A DNA stretch of 64,000 nucleotides from Typha latifolia (taxonomy: Eukaryota; Streptophyta; Magnoliopsida; Poales; Typhaceae): assembly GCA_019914945.1 (NCBI GenBank), contig CM034103.1:6882001-6946000 (forward strand). Direction: 5' to 3'. The stretch's first letter is position 1. Every line of letters starts with the position of its first letter. Shown piece by piece: positions 57,115 to 64,000 of this stretch. Made by a program: the position numbers and the translations under genes. Below the pieces are notes generated by a model. It did no database searches and was not told where the DNA came from. It saw only the letters and a list, made by a program, of their open reading frames with translations.

Positions 57115-60037
57115 AGTCCACCCCCATGAACCCACCGCCACTGGTTCAGCCTTTGCAACCACAAGAGCCGTTGCTGCCATCACCCTATGGGTAGAGACAA
57201 GCAAGGATAGTTACACCAGGCCCAATTGCAGGTGAACCTATCCGACGAAAGAACCACTATGGAGACCACATGGAGATCAAGATCCGTGGGCGGGTTAATA
57301 CGATCCGGAACCACGGCAAGTTAATCAAAACCGAAGGAGGGATCATCAACCCTTCATGGTGCATCCTCCTCTGGTTAGACAAGGACTTGGACATGATCTG
57401 GAATGAGACAATGCCATCCGTGGACAAATCGTGCATCTCGAATTCCCCAAGTTCAAAGGTGGCGATCCGATCGATTGGTTGTATAGGACGGAGCAATTCT
57501 TCACATACCAAGGTACGGCGGAAGAATACAAGGTGACGCTTGCGAGCTTCCACCTTGAGGATGCAGCGCTTCATTGGTTTCGAGTAGCCAATGCCAATGA
57601 GGCTATCGATACTTGGGCTTAATTTTATGCTGATATCACACAACGATTTGGAGTGTCAAGGTATGAAGACTTTGATGCTCTCCTCTCAAAGATGGTGCAA
57701 AAGACCCCGGTTGAGGCATACCAAGAAGAATTCAAGAGGATAAGTAGCCGATGTCATCCACCATGGACGGATCAGCAACTTCGCAGCACCTTCATATCCG
57801 GGCTGCGGGGAGACATACAAGCTGATGTGAAGGCTTTAAGGCCTAGAACTTTAAAGGATGCCTTCGAAGATGCGGTGCTTATGGAAGACAAACACAGGGC
57901 TATGAATTTACACCTAAAACAGAGTTGGACGAGCCAAGGAAGCCACAATCAAGCTCAACCAACCATAGCGGTAGGAAATATCACCAGAGTACCAAGAATT
58001 GCTGCTGTAGTGGTACCTCCTCGAGCACCCTTGAAGCCATCCCAAGATGTGAAGTACGCACCTATAGGTCCGGGACGAGCATTCACACCTGCTCAAGTGG
58101 AGAAATGAACGACCAAATGCCTATGCTTTCGTTGTGATGAGAAGTTTGTACCCGGGCATCACTGTGCTAAACTGATGGGATCAGTGATGCTAATCGACAG
58201 ATTAGAGGAGGTTGCGGATGAGTTTGCAGCTGAAAATGAAGGTGTGGCTAGACATCAAGGAGAAGAAGCTGAAGAGCAACCCGTGGAGGACATGATAGCC
58301 GAAATCTCCCTCCACGCCTATTCGGGGACAACTACGCCAAAGACCTTGTGGGTGAACAGTGTAGTCGAGAAAACCACAGTGAGAATCTTGATTGACACCG
58401 GGTCCACCCACAACTTCATTGACAAGAGGCTCCTTAGGAAGATTGGGCTCGAGTCAGAACCCACGAAAGGGTTTGATGTGATGATTGGAGATGGCACTAC
58501 ATTGCAAGCAGATTTTATTTGTGGAGGTGTGGAATTGAGGGTGCAAGGCCAAACTTTCACATTGGATCTTTATCGGTTGGCCTTGCGAGGTGCCGACATT
58601 GTTTTGGGGACTCAATGGCTTCAAAGCTTAGGGCCCGTAACATTTGATTTCTCAAATCTCACATTGACATTTCGAAGGAATGGTCGAAGGGTGCTGCTGG
58701 ATGGAAATCAACCACGGCAAGGGTCGACATTGCAAGCACTTGTGGGCTTTCCTTGTGCAGGGGACCGAGCTCTACTATTGCAAATGGCTGTTGTTGAACC
58801 AGAACATCCACCACCAAGGAAAATAGCCGCTGACATGCAAGAGGTGTTGCAGGAGTTCTAGGATCTCTTTAAGAAACCCCGAGGACTACAGTCGACTCGT
58901 CGGCATGACCATTGCATCTAGATCATTCCAGGGGCTGAACCAGCAAATGTTCAGCCCTATCGATACCCACATGTCCAGAAGGAAGAGATTAGTAAATTAG
59001 TGGTGGAAATGCGCGAGCAAGGGATTATTCAATTGAGTAGAAGTGCCTACTCGTCGCCGGTGCTGCTGGTTCGAAAGAAAGACGGGAGTTAGCAGTTTTG
59101 TGTCAACTACCGAGCCTTGAATGCCATTACTATCAAGGACTGGTATCCAATATCGGTGATTGAGGAGTTGTTGGATGAACTCACAGGGTCGGCCTACTTC
59201 AGCAAACTTGACTTAAGAGTGGGGTACCATCAAATTCGCGTCGACCCAAAAGATATGCACAAAACAACGTTCTGAACTAACGATGGCCAATATGAGTTCC
59301 GAGTCATGCTGTTGGGGCTCACCAATGCACCGGCCACCTTCCAAGGGCTGATGAATGACCTTTTCCGCCCGCTTTTGCGTAAGTACGTGCTCGTCTTCTT
59401 AGATGATATTCTACAGTATAGCAGGAATTGAAGCGAGCACTTGCGGCATGTGCGGGAGGTATTAAAAATCTTGCGACAAAACCAGTTAAAAGTGAAGATG
59501 AGCAAGTGTCTTTGGGGAGACTTATGAGTGGAGTACTTGGGGCACATAATCTCAGCAAAAGGAGTGGAAGCTGATCCAAGCAAGATCCAGAATATAGTGG
59601 ACTGGCTGATTCCTACTAATCAGTGGGAATTGAGAGGAGTCCTTGGGTTGACGGGGTACTACCGGCGATTCGTTGCCAACTACGACAAAATTGCCACCCC
59701 GCTGACCTCCTTACTCAGGAAAGGTGGGTTTCAATGGATGGGCAAAGCGACGGAGGCCTTCGAAGCCTTGAAGACAGCTATGTCTACCGCTCCGGTTCTA
59801 GCACTACCAGATTTCGGCAAGCCCTTTATGGTGGAATGCGACACTTCGGGTGAGGGCATTGAAGCAGTTTTGATGCAAGAGGGCAGACCCATGGCATATA
59901 TGAGCAAAGCATTGTCAAATCAGTCGTGACAGATATCCACCTATGAGCACGAAATGCTAGCGATTCTACACGCCGTCACCAAATGGTGACCCTACTTGAT
60001 TGGCCAACGATTTACTATCCGCACGGACCAACGTAAC
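57115..60037 (+). mobile_element. Ty3 element J, gag to RNase H
   Basis: The element has gag, zinc knuckle, protease, RT and part of RNase H in one plus-strand frame, cut at 60037 by the copia-like LTR G. No 5' LTR is found; remnant K adjoins it. It is the only copy here with a nearly full RT domain, and so the best guide to what A, E, D1 and H lost. Confidence 0.82.
57431..60036 (+). pseudogene. J gag-pol in one frame with about ten stop codons
   Basis: Gag (LEFPKFKGGDPIDWLYRTEQ; FGVSRYEDFDALLSKMVQ), the zinc knuckle (CLCFRCDEKFVPGHHC), protease (ILIDTGSTHNFIDKRLL), RT ([28 protein letters not shown]; active site VLVFLDDIL) and RNase H (MVECDTSGEGIEAV) all lie in the same frame. Stops near 57620, 58106, 58858, 58918, 59090, 59272, 59428, 59525, 59927 and 59986 break it. 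No indel is needed anywhere over 2.6 kb. Several stops stand where relatives have Trp or Arg codons, consistent with C-to-T change at methylated DNA. Confidence 0.85.
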
Positions 60038-60959
60038 TGTTAGGTTTTTATTTGTTGGCAATTGTGTACAAAATATTCTAAGTGTATTTTTTCATGTATA
60101 TGAGCGTTACACAAGTCTAGAATATCTCTGATCTAAAGAATTGCAAGATTATTGGAGAAAAGCCGTCGAGTTCACACCGCGTTCACAAACGCGTTCGAAC
60201 GCGGGTGCTGCGTTCACACAGACAGAGAGCTGCGTTCACAAACGAGTTTGAACGCGGGTACTGCGTTCACACAGACCGAGAGCTGCGTTCCCAAATGCGT
60301 TCGAACGCAACCTGAAGAATTCAAGTTGTCACGTTCAAACGCACTCGGGCCCGTTCGAACGCACCTGAGTTCAAGTCATGCCGTTCGAACGCACCCACGC
60401 CGCGTTCGAACGCACCAACGAAGTTTGATAAAATTGGACTTTTGTGAGTACGGATAAGACTTGGATTTGGCTCTATCTTGGAGATCATATATAAGGATTG
60501 TGATGCCCTATCTTGAGGGTGGTTGAAGAAGCATAATTGAAGGAGACTTCTTGAGGCTACATCGGTTCTTCAACTATCAAGGTTCCACTCATCTACAAAA
60601 GTTAATCTTTTGTCTTAAGGGTTATCTAGACGAAAGATCAATCTCGAGGGCTACTGAGATTGGACTTCAATCACAAGAAGCAGTGAATCGTGGGTTCTAG
60701 CGATCAAGACTGAAAGGAACAAAGTCGTTTGGATCGACGGGTTGTGTTGTGAGTCAGTCTTGTAACTGCTACTATCATAGTGATTGGTTTTGATCCGAGT
60801 TTGGATCTGTGGTTTTTTCCCGTTTGAGTTTTTCCACGTTAAAATCTTGGCGTTCATCTCTGCTTTTGTTCTTAATATTTCTACGGATTTTTACTTAAGC
60901 GAACGAGTGATATCATTGCCTAGTATTTAGATACATACTTGTGTCTAGGGATTTTTTCA
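60038..60959 (+). repeat. LTR G (probable Ty1/copia type), 922 bp
   Basis: It starts TGTTAGGTTTTT and ends GATTTTTTCA. It has a palindrome array at about 60170-60420 and a TATATAAG box at 60488-60495. A primer-binding site follows at 60962. The gag-pol lies beyond element H, off the window. The copia call rests only on LTR and leader style. Confidence 0.75.
60170..60420 (+). promoter_or_regulatory. Palindrome array of LTR G
   Basis: At least five GTTCGAACGC copies are mixed with TGCGTTCACACAGAC repeats. The array lies 70-320 bp upstream of TATATAAG. Confidence 0.5.
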
Positions 60960-60961
60960 AT

Positions 60962-60973
60962 TGGTATCAGAGC
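60962..60973 (+). other. G primer-binding site
   Basis: TGGTATCAGAGC lies 2 bp after the LTR end, the initiator-Met tRNA match. About 40 bp of leader follow before element H is inserted at 61016. Confidence 0.85.
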
Positions 60974-61015
60974 AGGTTCTCTCACCTTTGAGAGAGATCA
61001 GATAGGCATGGATTT

Positions 61016-61099
61016 TGATACGATCTTCTCTTTGGGGCTAAGGCTCTGATACCAGCTTGATACGATCACAGCTCTGGCTATGGAGCTCTGATACCAGCT
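61016..61099 (-). repeat. Two 42-bp PBS-containing terminal units of H
   Basis: The units are 61016-61057 and 61058-61099. On the minus strand each begins AGCTGGTATCAGAGC and ends GATCGTATCA. The inner one is nearly the same as the A2 unit. The outer one has CTTAGCCCCAAAGAGAA in its middle, like the end of this LTR itself. Confidence 0.88.
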
Positions 61100-62037
61100 T
61101 GATACGATCTCTCCTTTAGGGCTAAAGATCGATCTTTTCTAATTCTCAGATCTAGACTAGATCTTGCACGGAATCTTGAAATAAGATCCCGAAATATTCC
61201 GCCGTCGGATCAACGTGAAATTTTGATATGTTTTAGGCCCGGAAAAGAGCTTTCCAAAAAATCAAGTTTCAAGCGAATCGGAGTTGGGGATCTCGAGATA
61301 TCGTTCATTTAGTGAATGAACGTCAGGATGCTCTATTTTGGATCCGTGGATGGAGGCACGAGATCCTAGGTAATGGTGGATGGTGGAGGATCGGCGTTAA
61401 TGTGGTGGCACCGGTGAAAAGTGATGGTGGAAAGGTTGTGGTTGATGGAAGGATTAGGGCAAGTGTTGGATAGATTGGACGAAGGGGGAGAAGAGGGCCA
61501 CCCGTAAGGGACTAGGGTGATTAGCCGGACGAGGGAGGTTAGAAGCGGCGTCGCCGGGGATTGAGAGAACGGGAGCGAAGAAGACGAAGGAGGCAAGGCA
61601 AAACTCAATCTCAATAATCAATGATAATTTTGGTTGCCTTACACATCCTTTTATAGGCTAACCAACAACTCACATTAACCCTAAAACACAATTTTTGTCG
61701 ACCGCGTTCGAACTCGCCCGACCGCGTTCGAACGCACCGAGTTCGCTCTTCTGGATTTGCGAACGCGATGCAGGCGTTCGAACGCGCGATCGAACGTGCC
61801 TGTCGGTATTTGCGAACGCGATGCAGGCGTTCACAGTGCGTTCAAACGCATAGTACATTCTCTTCACCACGTTCACAACCCCGTTCACAAACCGCGTTCA
61901 AACTCACTCCACCCGCGTTCGAACGCGACTTACAGAAAACTTATTTTAATGGAAATTAAACTCTAAAACATGAAATAAAAATACTCCTAAAGTGAATCCA
62001 TGCTCGAGACGATGTCGGTGAAATCCGAATCGTATCA
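61100..62037 (-). repeat. H 3' LTR, main part, 938 bp
   Basis: It is bounded by TGATACGAT (61100) and ATCGTATCA (62037). The palindrome array lies at about 61698-61930. On the minus strand a TATAAAAG box lies at 61648-61655. It is close to the A LTRs along its length. Confidence 0.9.
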
Positions 62038-62870
62038 ATCCACCACGCTTCCGCAACCTTGTCCTCAAGGTTTGAAATTTGGGAAGCGATCTTTGAACTC
62101 TGACTCAAGCTCCTCCATGGTATGATCTTCTGCATTGGTTCCCCACATATTTGAAGATATAGGAAATGTTGGTGCTGAGAAAGAGGCAAGCTCACTTGTG
62201 TCAGGTTGGCGCGAAAGGGCATCAGCCGCTCGATTCTCGATCAGCAAGTTCCAAGTCAAGCTCGGTCCGATCCATCGCCGCGAGTCTTTCGTAGGCACAC
62301 AAGATAGGGGTAGTGCGATCATAACCGCCTCAAAGGGGTTCATCCTTAGTCGAGCTTGGATACTCGTACTCCAACTAGTCCAAGGTGAAATTCGGGTCCA
62401 TCTACATTGAGTCCACTTGGTCTCGGGTGGTCGAACCAATTGACTCAATGTCAGTTCAGCAATAGAAATCTGGTGCATCTGATTACGCTCGGGAGGTCGA
62501 GTTTGATGCAGTTGGTGGATCCAGATTAGGTTCTCCCAGTGACTCAAGTTAGGTTCAGCTAGCCAAACTGATTGTTGGTTGTGCTCATAATCATTCTGCC
62601 CACTCCATGGATTAGGATCTGAGTCAAATGTATCCTGGTATAAGCAAACTCGTCTTAAGTCAAGTAGAGGGTTTCTGATCATGTCCCTTATTTGACTTAA
62701 CTGAGTCCCGAAGTCCAGAGATGACTCCCACTTGACTTGACCCCTTTGGCTCTTAGGTCCAACCCAACTAATGTCTAGCAATTCCACCTGGTCAAGCCCA
62801 ACAATGTAGCCTTCTTGAAATTCCAACCACTTAGAGTCTTCTTAAAAATTTGAAATCCCTAATCTTTCTC
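62038..62870 (-). pseudogene. H chimeric 3' coding region
   Basis: A 254-codon frame (62826 to 62065) ends with recognisable pol scraps in an unusual order. First is MNPFEAV, like the integrase string TPFEAV, then ENRAADALSRQPDTS (end of RNase H), ELASFSAPTFP, and finally the chromodomain-like end FKDRFPNFKP. The first ~160 codons are rich in Trp, Gln and Ser and match nothing I know. An upstream ATG at about 62900 would add MANGDGTKRER, but a stop intervenes. Confidence 0.6.
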
Positions 62871-62959
62871 TCTTAGTTCCATCTCCATTAGCCATTGCCA
62901 TAGGAGTTGCCTTAGCACGTGGCAGCCTTGGCCGAGTAGTGACCACCTCCGATGGTTGC

Positions 62960-64000
62960 TTAAGTAGGGTTCCCGACGGTGTGGCGTAGTCGGCAGCGAT
63001 GGAAGGCCGAAGTTGGCCCAAAAATAAAATCTTCAGGTCCTTCTCTGTCCCGTTGCAGCCATGGCAAGGAGCCTTTGGTCATCCGGAATACTACAATAGT
63101 TGCTGGTGAGGCCCCTCTTGGGGTGGCGACGGTTGACGGCTGTGGAAGGCTGAGGTTGACAAAAATAAAATCTTCATCTCCTTCTTCATTTTGTCGTAGC
63201 CATGGCAGGGAGCTTTCGATCGTTTGGGTGAGAAAATCATTAGCCCACAAGGTCTTTACGAGGCTGTCAGAGGCTGGTGCTGCCGTGATTGGAAGATTGC
63301 GGCCTTCTCCTTCGAGTTGTAGCTTGGCGGGGAGCTCCAACGTCATCGCCGGTGATGGCACTATCGCAGTCGACTGTCGATTGACCGAGGAGAATGGTGG
63401 AAGGTCACTAGAGGCCATACATGATTTCTTCATAGTTGTTGACTCGCTATGGTTGCAAATGAAGGTGGTGTAAGGCGGCCCAAGTGCTGGAACTTGCGGT
63501 TCTGGATCATCTCCCTCACCACTGATGAGGATTCCTGTTGAGGAATATCCAGCGGCCACGTGTGGTCTTCCTCCATTCAACAGTGGTTCGCACGGTTGTC
63601 GACTTGTCGAAGAACTCCGTTCTGACATCAAAAGAACATTTCCAACCGCCGAGCTTGCCAAAGGAAACTGCTGCCTTGAAGCTAGACTCTTCGCCATTTC
63701 TGCAGGGATCAGGAATGGTGCAGCCTGCCCTTCACAGTTTGTCGATGAGGTCTCTGGTGCATGGGAAGATGTGGAGGTTCCGAGGGCTGCTATAATGGTT
63801 GAGGATCCCATTGTAGCCGACAGCCGTTTGTTGCAGCTAACCATGGGTCGAGGTGTAGAAGCTCGATCTTGCCTGATAGTCGAACTCTCCCCAACTTTTG
63901 TGATGAACGAGGAGGCCGTGGAGGATGTTGGGTATGTTGCAGAGGGTTCCCCATGCTGCCTTGTGATTGCCCTACTTGTTGAAGAAGGTTTCGGCCACGC
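62960..64000 (-). CDS. Long uncharacterised ORF inside H, 5' end off-window
   Basis: The frame is open from the window edge to a stop at 62960, about 346 codons. The first ATG in view is at 63844. The product is rich in Ser, Pro and Thr, without membrane segments or motifs I recognise. Its last ~80 residues are a diverged tandem repeat: SSLPWLRQNEEGDEDFIF and GSLPWLQRDREGPEDFIF. The opposite strand also has shorter open frames, so coding is likely but not proven. It may be a gene captured by the retrotransposon. Confidence 0.5.
   Translation of the reverse strand, partial: AWPKPSSTSRAITRQHGEPSATYPTSSTASSFITKVGESSTIRQDRASTPRPMVSCNKRLSATMGSSTIIAALGTSTSSHAPETSSTNCEGQAAPFLIPAEMAKSLASRQQFPLASSAVGNVLLMSERSSSTSRQPCEPLLNGGRPHVAAGYSSTGILISGEGDDPEPQVPALGPPYTTFICNHSESTTMKKSCMASSDLPPFSSVNRQSTAIVPSPAMTLELPAKLQLEGEGRNLPITAAPASDSLVKTLWANDFLTQTIESSLPWLRQNEEGDEDFIFVNLSLPQPSTVATPRGASPATIVVFRMTKGSLPWLQRDREGPEDFIFGPTSAFHRCRLRHTVGNPT

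Larger units (their letters stand above)
61016..64000 (-). mobile_element. Element H: A-family LTR with unrelated internal ORF
   Basis: On the minus strand the 3' LTR (main part 62037 to 61100, then two 42-bp units to 61016) follows a normal polypurine-like GCGGAAGCGTGGTGGAT. The body above it has only small pol scraps near 62065-62250, then sequence unrelated to gag-pol, including an ORF open to the window edge. It is a non-autonomous retrotransposon that depends on a relative for movement. It is inserted in the leader of G. The other end is not in view. Confidence 0.8.

Overview
The window is nuclear DNA of a flowering plant. It is a nest of LTR retrotransposons wrapped around part of one ordinary split gene. 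Plant features seen directly are Ty3 chromovirus-type gag-pol remains, primer-binding sites matching plant initiator-Met tRNA (TGGTATCAGAGC), hAT and Mutator-like elements, a plant L1-type LINE, and an insert that looks organellar and carries a piece of chloroplast rpl16. I cannot name the species. Almost all coding sequence is decayed.

Layout. 345-7837: degenerate plus-strand Ty3 element (D1) with solo LTRs inside its gag, gag/pol boundary and 3' LTR. 8001-8466: hAT MITE. 9766-29590: three exons of a minus-strand host gene (exon 1 29256-29590, exon 2 24327-24576, exon 3 9766-9859). Intron 2, about 14.5 kb, is filled by fragment M, LTR L, LTR F1, minus element B (with a solo LTR and a 599-bp Ac-like hAT element inside) and plus element C (with a 1.78-kb solo LTR inside). 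Intron 1 holds a 5'-truncated LINE. 29768-36993: a Mutator-like long-TIR element with a 9-bp target duplication, 177 bp upstream of the gene's ATG, itself interrupted by Ty3 element E, which in turn contains a solo LTR. 36994-44873: AT-rich repeat array and several F and G LTR pieces, one carrying an organelle-derived insert. 44874-55205: minus Ty3 element I with an internal duplication, interrupted by element A (target duplication GAATG) and LTR A2 (GTCGG). 55206-64000: LTR F5, remnant K, Ty3 element J, a Ty1/copia-like LTR (G), and minus element H, whose body carries an unrelated long ORF that runs off the window.

The sequence supports three main themes. First, several LTR families, including Ty3 elements and a probable Ty1 element, carry the same palindrome-rich module (GCGTTCGAACGC), usually just upstream of a TATA box. 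Second, many of the Ty3 copies have lost reverse transcriptase, yet some look recently moved, which suggests mobilisation in trans. Third, two LTRs of the A family end in 42-bp units that each contain a primer-binding-site copy. Five-base target duplications let the nesting order be read directly at 1060-1388, 21145-22923, 32082-33966, 45774-50298 and 54085-55027.
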